Source: Luteimonas galliterrae
GTDB lineage: Bacteria; Pseudomonadota; Gammaproteobacteria; Xanthomonadales; Xanthomonadaceae
Reading direction: 5' to 3'
Length of the DNA: 64,000 bases
Assembly (NCBI RefSeq): GCF_023374055.1
Contig: NZ_JAMBEP010000006.1
Span: forward strand, 57,424-121,423
Program-made: the position numbers and the translations under genes
In this document: positions 19,381 through 27,742 of the stretch, piece after piece
How positions within the stretch are numbered: the first letter of the stretch is position 1
Layout of the letters: each line of letters begins with the position of its first letter
The notes under the pieces: generated by a model
What the model saw: the letters and a program-made list of their open reading frames with translations, nothing else
What the model was told of the DNA's origin: nothing
Databases searched by the model: none

Positions 19381-20215
19381 CTTCGCCCTGCAGACGCCGG
19401 CCGGCACGCTCGCCGGCCTGCGCAACGGCCGCGAAGGTGCGCCGCGGGTGCTGGCGCTGCACGGCTGGCTCGACAATGCGGCCAGCTTCGTGCCGTTGGC
19501 GCCCTATCTGGACGATGTCGACCTGGTCGCGATCGACCTGCCCGGCCACGGCCGCTCCGCGCATCTCGCGCCCGGCGCCGATTACTCCTTCGCCTATGCG
19601 CTGCACTCGGTGCTCGACGCCGCCGACGCGCTGGGCTGGGAACGCTTCGCCCTGCTCGGCCATTCGATGGGCGCCGGCATCGGCAGCCTGGTCGCGGCGG
19701 GTTGCCCGCAGCGGATCGAGCGCGGCGTTTTCATCGAAGCCTTGGGCGCGTTGGCCGAAGTGCCCGAGCGCACCGTCGCGCGCATGCGCGAAGCGGTGGC
19801 GGCGACGCGCGCCTTGCCGGGCAAACGCCTGCGCATATTTCCCGACATCGAGCCGGCGATCCGCGCGCGCATGCAGGCCAACGCGCTCAGCGAGCCGGTG
19901 GCGCGGTTGCTGGTCGAACGCGGCGTGGTTGCGGTCGAAGGCGGCTACGTCTGGTCGAGCGATCCGCGCCTGACCCTGCCGACGATGACGCGCATGACCG
20001 AGCCGCAGATCCGCGACCTGGTGCAGGGCATCGAGTGCCCGGCGCGGGCGATCTTCGCCGATCCCGCGCAGCCCTACCTGCCCGATGCATTGCGCCGCGA
20101 ACGCGTGGCGTTGATGCCCCAGGGCGAACTGGTCGTGCTGCCGGGCGGACATCACCTGCACATGGAACAGCCGCAGGACGTGGCCGCGGCGATCGGCGAT
20201 TTTTTCCATGCCTGA
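19373..20215 (+). CDS. alpha/beta hydrolase
   Basis: 280 residues. It has the alpha/beta-hydrolase fold: oxyanion region LALHGWLDN, the GHGRSAH turn, the nucleophile elbow GHSMGAG with Ser98, and a C-terminal His in [12 protein letters not shown]. The [11 protein letters not shown] and GHHLHMEQP patterns resemble serine hydrolase-like (SERHL/MHPA type) enzymes. The substrate is unknown. The start overlaps hemH by 8 nt, so the two are probably co-translated. Confidence 0.85.
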   Translation: MHDFALQTPAGTLAGLRNGREGAPRVLALHGWLDNAASFVPLAPYLDDVDLVAIDLPGHGRSAHLAPGADYSFAYALHSVLDAADALGWERFALLGHSMGAGIGSLVAAGCPQRIERGVFIEALGALAEVPERTVARMREAVAATRALPGKRLRIFPDIEPAIRARMQANALSEPVARLLVERGVVAVEGGYVWSSDPRLTLPTMTRMTEPQIRDLVQGIECPARAIFADPAQPYLPDALRRERVALMPQGELVVLPGGHHLHMEQPQDVAAAIGDFFHA

Positions 20216-20230
20216 TCGCTAATTCATTTC

Positions 20231-20345
20231 ATGGGAGCGGTTTTATGTGGGAGCGGCTTCAGCCGCGAGCTTTTTCTTGCAGTTGATGGCGGCTGGTAGA
20301 AAGAGCTCGCGGCTGAAGCCGCTCCCACAAAAGCCGCTCCTGCGA
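20231..20345. repeat. REP-like palindrome, type B
   Basis: TGTGGGAGCGGCTTCAGCCG and its inverted complement flank about 45 nt. It lies between the convergent hydrolase and the next minus-strand gene. Confidence 0.85.
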
Positions 20346-20353
20346 AAAGCAAG

Positions 20354-21070
20354 TCAGCGCGCGGACGCGAGGCTGCAATCCGGATCGAAGCGCAGCGCCA
20401 ACCCGAGACCGTCGATGCGGAAGTCGTAGCCGCGCGCGTCGTATTCGATGGTCGCGACCGCCGACGTCGGCGCACCGTGGGCGATCGCATCGGCCCACAG
20501 CCGGGCGAACGGGCAGGCCGGCGCCGCGACGGCGGCGGCGGGCGCGCGCCCGGTCGGCGCGTCCGCCTTGCGCTGCATGCCGCGGTTGAAATACTGGTAG
20601 GAGGCGCTACCGCCGCCGCCGATGCTGCGCACCGAACGGAATTCCCAGGGCCGCGACACTTCCACCTGCACTTGCTCATACCAGCGCCCGTCCGCGCCGC
20701 TGCCCGCGCCGATCGGCGGCGCATCGGCCGGCGCGGCCACCTCGCGCACGAAGCGGTATTGCGCGTTCGGCGAAGGGCGGTAGTCCGCTTCAAGATCCAA
20801 GGTGCCGTCGCTGCGCACGAAACGCGCCGTCAGCCGGGTCAGGCGCGCGTCGTTGCCGGCGAAGGCGGCCACGGTCGCGTAGGCGGCCACCGGGTCGAAG
20901 CGGCGCGGATCGCCAGGCGGCGCCACGGTATGCGCCACCTTGGTGCTGGTGTAGTAGAAGATCGCGGCGAGAAACAGCCCGAAGGCCAATACGCCGAACA
21001 ACGCCAGGCCCAGGCAGCCGCCTAGCAGCTTGTGCCGGATCCCTGCGGAGGGTCGTATCGCGTTGCGCAT
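20354..21070 (-). CDS. membrane-anchored protein of unknown function
   Basis: 238 residues. A basic N-terminus is followed by one strong membrane helix (about residues 12-40), then a soluble domain, presumably periplasmic, with no motif I recognise (ATIEYDARGYDFRIDGLGLA near the end). Two well separated cysteines are present. It converges on the hydrolase gene. Confidence 0.7.
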   Translation of the reverse strand: MRNAIRPSAGIRHKLLGGCLGLALFGVLAFGLFLAAIFYYTSTKVAHTVAPPGDPRRFDPVAAYATVAAFAGNDARLTRLTARFVRSDGTLDLEADYRPSPNAQYRFVREVAAPADAPPIGAGSGADGRWYEQVQVEVSRPWEFRSVRSIGGGGSASYQYFNRGMQRKADAPTGRAPAAAVAAPACPFARLWADAIAHGAPTSAVATIEYDARGYDFRIDGLGLALRFDPDCSLASAR

Positions 21071-21121
21071 GAAGAGGCCATCGTAACGGGCGCCGGAATC
21101 AGGACAACGCGTCCCCGCGGC

Positions 21122-21898
21122 TCAGGCGGACAGCAGGCCGCGCAGGCCGGCCTTCAGGCGCCGCCCTTCGGCATGGAAATAGCCGCGCTGGTCGCGCCAG
21201 GCCGGAAAGCGCGCGCCTACCTCTCGCCAGAACGCACGCGAATGATCGGCATGGATCAGGTGGCAGAGCTCGTGCACCAGCACGTACTCGAAGGCCGCCG
21301 GTTGGCCCAGCACCAAGGCCAGGTCCAGCACCATCACCCCGTCCGGACTCAGCGAGCCCCACTGCGACGACATCACCTTGAACGTCACTCGCGAAGGCGA
21401 GCGCGGCAGCCCGGGTACGTATTTCGGCAGCCAGCGTCCCAGATCGGCGCGGCCTTGCGCCTCGTAGAAATCGCGCAGCGTGCGCCGCATCGCCGCATCG
21501 CCGCCGCGCGCGGGCAGCGCGAAGATCAGGCCGTGTTCGTCTTCGCTCAGGCGCGCGTAGCGGCCTTCGGCCCAGCGCAACGGCACCTGTTCGCCGCGCA
21601 GCGGCAGCGCCGCGGTTTCGCCGCGCACCAGGCGCGGGACGGCATCCATCGCGAAATGGTCGATCTGCCGCGCCAGCCAGTCGCTGTGTTCGGCGACGAA
21701 GCGGTCGCCGGACACCAGGCTGGCGCGCAGCGGCAGGCTCAACCGCGCGCCGCGCTCGTCCACCGACAGGCGCAGCCGGCGTGCGCGCGGATCGCGCACG
21801 CGAGTGATGTCGACGTTGCGGCCGTCGGGCAACAGCACCGACAGCGTGTCGCGCGTGGGCCGGGGCTTGGGCGCGATCAGGCGGAACAGGGAAGGCAT
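21122..21898 (-). CDS. YgjP-type zinc metallopeptidase (DUF45)
   Basis: 258 residues. The zinc motif HELCH followed by the ADHSRAFW element is the signature of the YgjP/SprT-like M48-related family, along with the upstream MSSQWGSLSPDG segment. The N-terminal half is a beta-rich region (ITRVRDPRARRLRLSVDERG). No signal peptide, so it acts in the cytoplasm. Substrates of the family are unknown. The catalytic residues are intact. Confidence 0.85.
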   Translation of the reverse strand: MPSLFRLIAPKPRPTRDTLSVLLPDGRNVDITRVRDPRARRLRLSVDERGARLSLPLRASLVSGDRFVAEHSDWLARQIDHFAMDAVPRLVRGETAALPLRGEQVPLRWAEGRYARLSEDEHGLIFALPARGGDAAMRRTLRDFYEAQGRADLGRWLPKYVPGLPRSPSRVTFKVMSSQWGSLSPDGVMVLDLALVLGQPAAFEYVLVHELCHLIHADHSRAFWREVGARFPAWRDQRGYFHAEGRRLKAGLRGLLSA

Positions 21899-21939
21899 GC
21901 GGATATCGTAACCGCAGCGCGTTGCATTGCGTAGCGTTT

Positions 21940-22085
21940 GCGGGAGCGGCTTCAGCCGCGAGCCCTTGATCTCGCTCTGTAGAGCGGAGCTTGCTCCGCT
22001 GTCCTTGCTCTTCGTAGGTGCGGATTCATCCGCACGCTGTTGATTCGAACGGAAAAGCGTGCGGATGAATCCGCACCTACGGAAC
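21940..22085. repeat. cluster of three REP-like elements
   Basis: In order: a type B half-copy (GGGAGCGGCTTCAGCCGCGA at 21943), an AGAGCGGAGCTTGCTCCGCT palindrome at 21982 that recurs at 63.75 kb, and an inverted pair of GTAGGTGCGGATTCATCCGC and its complement (22014-22082). It fills the gap between the YgjP gene and rdgC. Confidence 0.8.
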
Positions 22086-22090
22086 CCTGT

Positions 22091-22996
22091 TCAGCTCTCG
22101 GCGCGGCTCAGCTTCAGCGCCGGCTCCAGCACCGCGAACAACCGCTTCAGCTCGCCGGCCATCAGCGCGAAACGCGCATCGAGCTCGGCGCGGATGTCCT
22201 CGCGTTCGGTGCCTTCGAGTTGGTCGACGGCGCCGTCCAGGAACTTCAGCTTGCGGATCACCAGATCCTCGCCGAGCACGAACGACACGTGGTCGTCCAG
22301 CGTAAGCGCCAGCCGCGTGACCTGCTTGCCGGCTTCCAGATGCTTGGCGATTTCGTCGCCCAGCAGTTCCTGATGCTGGCATCTGACGATCGCGCCATGC
22401 TCGGCGGCGTCCTTCAACTCGCATTCGTCGCCCAGCGACAGCCCGTCGGGCAGTTTTTCGCCGGCGATCCAGCCGGTCAGCACGCTGCGCGGCGCCACTT
22501 CCGCATTCAACGGCAACGCAGGGAAACTGCCCAGCGCGTGGCGAATCTCCGACACCACCGTCTCGGCGTTCTTGCGCGAAGGCGTGTCGACCACGCACAG
22601 GCCGTGCTCGAGATCCAGCATCGCATCGGTGCGCGTCGGCCGCACGAAGGCGCGCGGAAGCAGCTCCGCGACCAGGTCCTCCTTCAGCCGCTTGCGCGCG
22701 CGTCCGCCGAGCTTGCGGCCTTCCTTCTCTTCGATCTCGGCCAGCTTCTTGCCGAGCAGGTCGTTGACCACCGCCGCCGGCAGCAGCTTGTCCTCACCGC
22801 CCACGGTCAGCCAGACCGCATCGTCGATGCGATGCGACAGCGCCTCCGCATCGCGGCCGAACGGCGAGACGAAGCCGCGCGAAGACAGGTCCATCGGGCC
22901 GACAGGTTTTAGCCGCACGTCGGCCAGGTGCGTATCGAGCTCGGAAAGATCGAGCGAGGCGGGGAAGCGGAACAGGGTCAGGTTTCTGAAGAACAT
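22091..22996 (-). CDS. rdgC: recombination-associated protein RdgC
   Basis: 301 residues, normal length. RdgC forms a DNA-encircling ring that restrains RecA. Diagnostic pieces are the N-terminus MFFRNLTLFRFPASLDLSEL, the GFVSPFG and DAVWLTVGGEDKLLPAAVVN segments, and LRKLKFLD/FALMAGELKRLFAVLEPAL-type C-terminal helices. It stands alone between repeat clusters. Confidence 0.95.
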   Translation of the reverse strand: MFFRNLTLFRFPASLDLSELDTHLADVRLKPVGPMDLSSRGFVSPFGRDAEALSHRIDDAVWLTVGGEDKLLPAAVVNDLLGKKLAEIEEKEGRKLGGRARKRLKEDLVAELLPRAFVRPTRTDAMLDLEHGLCVVDTPSRKNAETVVSEIRHALGSFPALPLNAEVAPRSVLTGWIAGEKLPDGLSLGDECELKDAAEHGAIVRCQHQELLGDEIAKHLEAGKQVTRLALTLDDHVSFVLGEDLVIRKLKFLDGAVDQLEGTEREDIRAELDARFALMAGELKRLFAVLEPALKLSRAES

Positions 22997-23025
22997 CGAA
23001 GGTCCGAAATGGGAGGAGTGCTTTG

Positions 23026-23190
23026 AGCCGTCATTCCCGCGAAAGCGGGAATCCAGCGACTTTGCTTGAGCCCTCTCCCGCTTGCGGGAGAGGGTTGGGG
23101 GAGGGCGCGCGGTACGTCAGATCGCTTCGCCGCTTTATGGAGAGGCTAAAGTCACTGGATTCCCGCTTTCGCGGGAATGACGGCGTAAGG
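23026..23190. repeat. nested REP-like element (type D enclosing type E)
   Basis: Outer arms CGTCATTCCCGCGAAAGCGG and its complement lie at 23032 and 23162. Between them is CCCTCTCCCGCTTGCGGGAG with the GGTTGGGGGAGGG tail, an E-type element like the one between glyQ and glyS. Confidence 0.85.
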
Positions 23191-23205
23191 GCATGAAGCA
23201 TGAAA

Positions 23206-24099
23206 CTAAGCGGCGCCGCTGTCGTGCGGTTCGCCTGCGAGCCAAGCATGCGCGTCGGGAAGCCCGATCGAATCGCGCCGTCCCAACGCCAGGAAATCGA
23301 ACAACTTCGGATCGCTCAACTGCGACGGCCGGATATCGCCCAGTGCGCGCGCGATCTGATCGATCCGCCCCGGGGTTTCCCTTTCCCAGGCGTCCAGCAT
23401 CCGCTTCACCTGCTTGCGCTGCAGGTTCTCCTGCGAGCCGCACAGATTGCACGGAATGATCGGGAAGGCCTTGGCTTCGGCGTACTCGGCGATATCGGCT
23501 TCGTTCACGTAAGCCAACGGCCGGATCACCACGTGCTTGCCGTCGTCGCTGAGCAGCTTGGGCGGCATGCCGCTGATCTTGGCATGGAAGAACAGGTTGA
23601 GGAAGAACGTCGCCACCAGGTCGTCGCGGTGATGGCCCAGCGCGATCTTGGTGAACCCTTCCTGCTCGGCATACGTGTATAGCGCGCCGCGGCGCAGCCG
23701 CGAGCACAGCGAACACAGGGTCTTGCCTTCCGGCACCACGCGGGTCACGACCGAGTACGTGTCCTGTTCCAGGATCTTGTAGGCCACGCCGATCGAGGAC
23801 AGATATTCGGGCAGCACGTACTCTGGAAAATCCGGCTGCTTCTGGTCCAGGTTCACCGCCACCAGCTCGAAGCGCACCGGCGCCTTCTTCTGCAGTTGCA
23901 GCAGGATGTCGAGCATCGTGTAGCTGTCCTTGCCGCCGGACAGGCACACCATCACCTTGTCGCCGTCCTCGATCATGCCGAAGTCGGCGATCGCCCGGCC
24001 CACCTGATGGCGCAGCCGCTTGGCCAGCTTGTGCCGTTCCTGCGCCGCGCGGTCGCGCGGGCGGGGCAGGGGCGGAGCCAGGGGCAGGACGGTACTCAT
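23206..24099 (-). CDS. ttcA: tRNA 2-thiocytidine biosynthesis protein TtcA
   Basis: 297 residues. It thiolates C32 of certain tRNAs using ATP and an iron-sulfur cluster. The PP-loop is [10 protein letters not shown]. Two CxxC pairs, CSLC and CNLC, are cluster/active-site cysteines specific to TtcA. GHHRDD follows in the expected place. The start at 24099 gives a typical N-terminal extension. Confidence 0.96.
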   Translation of the reverse strand: MSTVLPLAPPLPRPRDRAAQERHKLAKRLRHQVGRAIADFGMIEDGDKVMVCLSGGKDSYTMLDILLQLQKKAPVRFELVAVNLDQKQPDFPEYVLPEYLSSIGVAYKILEQDTYSVVTRVVPEGKTLCSLCSRLRRGALYTYAEQEGFTKIALGHHRDDLVATFFLNLFFHAKISGMPPKLLSDDGKHVVIRPLAYVNEADIAEYAEAKAFPIIPCNLCGSQENLQRKQVKRMLDAWERETPGRIDQIARALGDIRPSQLSDPKLFDFLALGRRDSIGLPDAHAWLAGEPHDSGAA

Positions 24100-24167
24100 C
24101 GGCCGCCCATTTTAGCGGCAGCCGGCGCGATGACGCTCGCGCCCGCCTGCGTGTAAGCTCGAAACCG

Positions 24168-24377
24168 ATGCAGTCGCCCTCCGATCCCGCCGAAACGGCC
24201 CGCCGCGTGGTCGAGCTCAAGCTCGAGCACCGCGACCTGGACGAGGCCATCGCCCGCCTTCAGGCCGACATCGAAGCCGACGAACTGGCGATCAAGCGCC
24301 TGAAGAAGCGCAAGCTGCTGTTGAAGGATGCGATCGCCAAGCTCGAGTCGGCGCTGATACCCGACGAGCCGGCGTGA
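24168..24377 (+). CDS. YdcH/DUF465 family small helical protein
   Basis: 69 residues, highly charged, all-helical. ELKLEHRDLDEAIARLQ followed by IKRLKKRKLLLKDAIAKLE is the DUF465 pattern. The product is probably a small coiled-coil cytoplasmic protein; no function is established. It is divergent from ttcA. Confidence 0.85.
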   Translation: MQSPSDPAETARRVVELKLEHRDLDEAIARLQADIEADELAIKRLKKRKLLLKDAIAKLESALIPDEPA

Positions 24378-24389
24378 CAGGATCTTTTC

Positions 24390-24515
24390 TGTGGGAGCGG
24401 CTTTTGCTTTTTTGTGGGAGCGGCTTCAGCCGCGAGCTCTTGACCCTAGCGCCGCCTCGAAAAGCTCGCGGCTGAAGCCGCTCCCACAAGAGCCGCTCCT
24501 AAAAAAGCCGCTTCC
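24390..24515. repeat. REP-like palindrome, type B, with half-copies
   Basis: Inverted TGTGGGAGCGGCTTCAGCCG arms lie around 24411 and 24467, with extra truncated copies of the outer arm on both sides. Confidence 0.85.
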
Positions 24516-24531
24516 ACTAGGTGGGGTGAGT

Positions 24532-25047
24532 TCAGTGGCAAGGCTTCTTGATCGCCCGCGCCAACATCCACCGGTTCACCGGCCACGCCGCCGCGAATCC
24601 CGCCACCAGTGCGGCGCCATAACCCAGCCAGAAGCGCGCATGCAGCATCGATGCCACCTGCACGCCGCCCACGTGATAGTCGGCGACGTTCATCGCCAGC
24701 TCCATGATCGCGATCGAAATCGTTTCGCCCAGCCAGATCGCGCGCCAGGCCTGCGCCAGCGACAGGCCGCTGCGCAACAGCGGTACCAGGCTGAAGGCGA
24801 AGCCGGAAACGAAACCGAACGCCACCGCCAGCGCCATCGTCGCCCACGGCCCCAGGCCCAGCGAAATGCCGATCGCCAGGCCAACGAAGTCGCCGATGGC
24901 GCAACCAGTGAGGCAGTGCAGCGTGGCGGAGGTCGTGAGCCGGCCCAGCGAGGCGTTATGGCTGTCGTGGGCGTGATGCGCGTGGGCATGCCCGGCTTTG
25001 ATGGGTTCGGCGTGTTCCGGCGGGGTCTTGCAGCAATCGTGGGTCAT
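24532..25047 (-). CDS. DUF4396 family integral membrane protein
   Basis: 171 residues. A His-rich N-terminus (HAHAHHAHDSH, likely metal-binding) precedes four membrane segments. TLHCLTGCAIGDFVGLAIG and GETISIAIMELAMNVADY match the DUF4396 family, often found with heavy-metal genes. The N-terminal MTHDCCKTPP adds a CC pair. Metal handling is inferred from composition only. Confidence 0.8.
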   Translation of the reverse strand: MTHDCCKTPPEHAEPIKAGHAHAHHAHDSHNASLGRLTTSATLHCLTGCAIGDFVGLAIGISLGLGPWATMALAVAFGFVSGFAFSLVPLLRSGLSLAQAWRAIWLGETISIAIMELAMNVADYHVGGVQVASMLHARFWLGYGAALVAGFAAAWPVNRWMLARAIKKPCH

Positions 25048-25127
25048 CGCGGCGCTCCTTGGCGAAGGCGCCCAGTCTCGACCCTGGAGTTAGGTCCAGA
25101 GTCAAGCCTCGATCGGGCGCTGCATCG

Positions 25128-25619
25128 CTAAGGCGTCCAGTTGACCGACCAGATCACCGACACGATCTTCCAGCCTTGGTCGGTGCGCACCAGGTGCCAC
25201 GCTTCCTTGCCGTGGTTGGTTTCCTTGCCGCCGCTGTGATAGCTGTAATCGAAGAAAACCGAAGCGATGTCGCCATCGGTTTCTACCTTCACATTGCGGA
25301 ATTTTTCCTCTTCCCGGTCCTTGCTGGCGACGATGTCGTCGATGAAGGACAGGTGCCCGTCTTTGGCATCCACCCTGACTTTCACCGCCTGCGGCTTCGT
25401 CTCGCGGATCTTGTCCAGATTGGCGTCGCCGGTGACGCTCTGCCAGGCCGTGTTCTCGTGCAGGAAGAGCTTGACGAAGCGCGGCTTGTCCTTGTCGACG
25501 ATGGACGCCCGGAAGGCTTCGACCACCGCTTCGACGGACCGGTTGTCCGGATCCACGCCGGCCGCATGGCCCAGAGCCGGGAACGAGAGCAGCAAGGCAA
25601 GCAAGAGCGATGGTTTCAT
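25128..25619 (-). CDS. exported NTF2-like (SnoaL-type) protein
   Basis: 163 residues. It has a signal peptide (MKPSLLLALLLSFPALGHAA) and then a cone-shaped NTF2-like domain: VEAVVEAFRASIVDKDKPRF helix, beta strands and a terminal GWKIVSVIWSVNW strand typical of these nuclear-transport-factor-2-like folds. Probably periplasmic; ligand unknown. An in-frame ATG 14 codons upstream is less likely because it precedes the signal peptide. Confidence 0.75.
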   Translation of the reverse strand: MKPSLLLALLLSFPALGHAAGVDPDNRSVEAVVEAFRASIVDKDKPRFVKLFLHENTAWQSVTGDANLDKIRETKPQAVKVRVDAKDGHLSFIDDIVASKDREEEKFRNVKVETDGDIASVFFDYSYHSGGKETNHGKEAWHLVRTDQGWKIVSVIWSVNWTP

Positions 25620-25841
25620 GGGGCGCCGGCAAGAGGAAGGGAAGAGGACGTATACACGCAACGCCGAAAGAGCGGCAGCGTTGACAACCGCGATCGCGAT
25701 ACGGCCGCAGCCATGCCGAGATTATTCTCGGCGCTTGTCGCCGCGCGTCTTCTTTTGCGCCTTGGCCTCCAGATTTTCCTTCAGCCGCGCGGCACCGTAT
25801 CCACGTTTTTCATATCGCCTCCATGGGTAGCGGCCGAGGCG

Positions 25842-26390
25842 CTATGCCTCAGGCGGCGGAAACCGCTCGATCGCCTGCAGCAGCCAGCGACCCTTGTCGG
25901 TGATCCAAACATCGGTCAGCCGGAACCCGTGCCAGATCAGATCGCGCTGCTGCAAGCCGTACACGAACCAGCTGGCGAAACCGGGCGCCGCATCCAGCAT
26001 CAGGCACGCTTCCAGCGCCTGCGATGCCCGGCCGAACGCCTCGGGGTCGGGGTCGTTCGCAGCCTGCGTCCGGTCCCGCGCTGCCCGCAGCACGTCCCGC
26101 AGTGTCCGCAGGGCTTCCTCCGGGGCGCAGGCGCAATAACCCAGTTCCCGTTTCAGCACGTCCAGCAATTGCTCGTGGCCGCCGATCGTCGTCAGCGCTT
26201 CGCGCCGCGGACCGTCTACGGAGGCGACGATGCGCTCGGCCTCGGCCTGCGGGCAGCCGTACACCGAGCACAAGAGGCCGATCGCCTGCGCTCGGTCCAG
26301 GTCGTTCATGCGCATCGCGGTGTAGACCTCTTGCGGCGAGGCGCCCCGTTCCTTCAGGGCCAGAAAGCGGGCGGCGGGGTCGGTAGGCAT
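25842..26390 (-). CDS. hypothetical cytoplasmic protein at the distal edge of the integron
   Basis: 182 residues, soluble, mainly helical, with five cysteines. RAQAIGLLCSVYGCPQAEAER and the Asp/Ala-rich middle give no family I know. GC content is like the chromosome rather than like the cassettes, and no attC-like site follows it. I therefore place it outside the integron, next to the last degenerate attC (26427-26482). Confidence 0.6.
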   Translation of the reverse strand: MPTDPAARFLALKERGASPQEVYTAMRMNDLDRAQAIGLLCSVYGCPQAEAERIVASVDGPRREALTTIGGHEQLLDVLKRELGYCACAPEEALRTLRDVLRAARDRTQAANDPDPEAFGRASQALEACLMLDAAPGFASWFVYGLQQRDLIWHGFRLTDVWITDKGRWLLQAIERFPPPEA

Positions 26391-26426
26391 GCCGACAACA
26401 TAACCAGAAATCGCTTCGGGGTTAAG

Positions 26427-26482
26427 TAGCGCCTGAACTAAGCCGCGCGGCGAAGCGGTTTCGACCGAACGAATGGTTAGTC
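26427..26482 (-). repeat. attC 13 (degenerate, distal end)
   Basis: GCGCCTGAACTAAGCCGCGC at the left and GAATGGTTAGTC at the right keep the attC outline, but the arms pair poorly and the left core is not CTAAC. It follows the two-gene cassette. Confidence 0.65.
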
Positions 26483-26489
26483 GTCCGGT

Positions 26490-26915
26490 TCATTGGGAAA
26501 AATTCTCCAGTACGGAACGCCGATATCCCCACTGCGGATCGTTGATGAACTCAATCTCGATCGGGTAATGGGGTCGCCCGGGCAGCGCGCGATTGAACTC
26601 GGCCATGAACTGGCCGTAGTCGCGAACGTAATAGCAAAGCTCGCTCACGCCGGAGCCGCGAATGACATGAACGAGAAAGCTATCGCCAGCGTCGGTATTG
26701 AGCCGGTCCAGACAGCTCTCGAAAACGTGAAGGGCGGAAAGGGTCTCCGGGTCGGGCAGGCCGTCGTCGGCATAGGGCCACTCGATAATGACCGCAACCG
26801 GATATTGAGCAGGATCCAAATCGGCGGGAAATGAGCCGCGGATCTGCCAGAGCTTCGGGCCGACATCCTCGTCGTCGGTTTCGTATTGCGTCCAATCTTG
26901 GCGAAGCTCTTCCAT
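26490..26915 (-). CDS. DUF695 domain protein, cassette 13 (second gene)
   Basis: 141 residues, soluble and acidic. The pattern (DWTQYETDDEDVGPKLWQIR, then AVIIEWPYADDGLPDPETLS, then SELCYYVRDYGQFMAEFNRA) is that of DUF695, a family of unknown role. The ATG at 26915 follows a GGGGGGAT Shine-Dalgarno. No attC separates it from the NUDIX gene, so the two appear to share a cassette. Confidence 0.75.
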   Translation of the reverse strand: MEELRQDWTQYETDDEDVGPKLWQIRGSFPADLDPAQYPVAVIIEWPYADDGLPDPETLSALHVFESCLDRLNTDAGDSFLVHVIRGSGVSELCYYVRDYGQFMAEFNRALPGRPHYPIEIEFINDPQWGYRRSVLENFSQ

Positions 26916-26937
26916 CGATCCCCCCGGCTGTGCGCGG

Positions 26938-27381
26938 CTACGCATAGTAAGCAAGCAACGCCCTATCAATGGCAGAAACGCCCATTGGCAATGTGGATGC
27001 AGGCCAATAGCCGATAGAATCTATCTCGCTATTGCTTCTGAACGGCGTGGGGGTGGCAATGTCCGCACAGTACAAAGCCCCATGGATGATCTTAGTCTTG
27101 ACATCAAGCTCGATAGCCGCCCGCCAACGCAGAAGGGCGACTTTCTGCCCGGACTCTTCTTCTAGCTCTCTGGCTGCGCATTGCCTTGCGGTCTCACCTG
27201 CATCGATGAATCCGCCGGGCAACTCCCAAACGCCCCTCATTGCATTGTGCACCAGCAAGTAGCCAAGATCGCTGCGCCCAATAACCAATGGGAAGGCGAC
27301 GGGTAGGACGGCGGCCGCAGCTTCGCCCATCTCATTGACCGAAAGAAGGCGCTCTACCCGCTCGTTCTCTATGGGAACCAT
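26938..27381 (-). CDS. NUDIX hydrolase, cassette 13 (first gene)
   Basis: 147 residues. The complete NUDIX box is GGFIDAGETARQCAARELEE followed by ESG, with all catalytic glutamates of G-x5-E-x7-RE-U-x-EE-x-G. An upstream LLVHNAMRGVWELP strand is typical. It should cleave a nucleoside diphosphate linked to another moiety; the substrate is unknown. The ATG at 27381 lies just inside the cassette after attC 12. The stop is 22 bp before the DUF695 start. Confidence 0.88.
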   Translation of the reverse strand: MVPIENERVERLLSVNEMGEAAAAVLPVAFPLVIGRSDLGYLLVHNAMRGVWELPGGFIDAGETARQCAARELEEESGQKVALLRWRAAIELDVKTKIIHGALYCADIATPTPFRSNSEIDSIGYWPASTLPMGVSAIDRALLAYYA

Positions 27382-27397
27382 GACGTCCACAAAGTGC

Positions 27398-27453
27398 GCG
27401 CTTACGCCCGGATTAAGCCGGTCCGCGGCTCGGCTCGAATGGATTGCCAAGCG
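27398..27453 (-). repeat. attC 12 (degenerate)
   Basis: CGCTTACGCCCGGATTAAGC at the left and GGCTCGAATGGATTGCCAAG at the right. The arms still pair, but both core sites have changed from the GTTAGGC type, so it is probably a poor recombination substrate. Confidence 0.65.
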
Positions 27454-27470
27454 CCGGCGAGGCGGCCTGG

Positions 27471-27602
27471 TTAATGGACCAGCCCTGCAAAGAACCCGGG
27501 CTTCATCGCGATCCACAAAGCGATCATGCCGCCGATAACCAAACCCACAAGCGTGCCAGCGGCCACTCCGCGCACAAGTATCTTTTGTTCGCCGTTTGTC
27601 AT
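27471..27602 (-). CDS. single-pass membrane microprotein, cassette 12
   Basis: 43 residues: a charged start (MTNGEQKILVRG), then one hydrophobic helix (VAAGTLVGLVIGGMIALWIA) and a short tail. It is the only sizeable frame between attC 11 and attC 12. An in-frame start 20 codons upstream exists, but the ATG at 27602 has the better context. Unknown function. Confidence 0.55.
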   Translation of the reverse strand: MTNGEQKILVRGVAAGTLVGLVIGGMIALWIAMKPGFFAGLVH

Positions 27603-27680
27603 TTCAGACCTCCAAAGTCGCACCGCCAAGTGACGCCTCCGAAGGCTATCGCAGATCAGCATCCATTGTCTCTGATCGCT

Positions 27681-27742
27681 GGAACGCCCGCGTCGCCTGG
27701 GCCGGCCCGCGAAGCGGGTTCGGCTTGAATGAAACGTTAGGG
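27681..27742 (-). repeat. attC 11 (partly degenerate)
   Basis: The right half and hairpin are standard (GCCGGCCCGCGAAGCGGGTT, then GTTAGGG), but the left core reads GGAACGCC instead of CTAACGCC. Confidence 0.75.
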
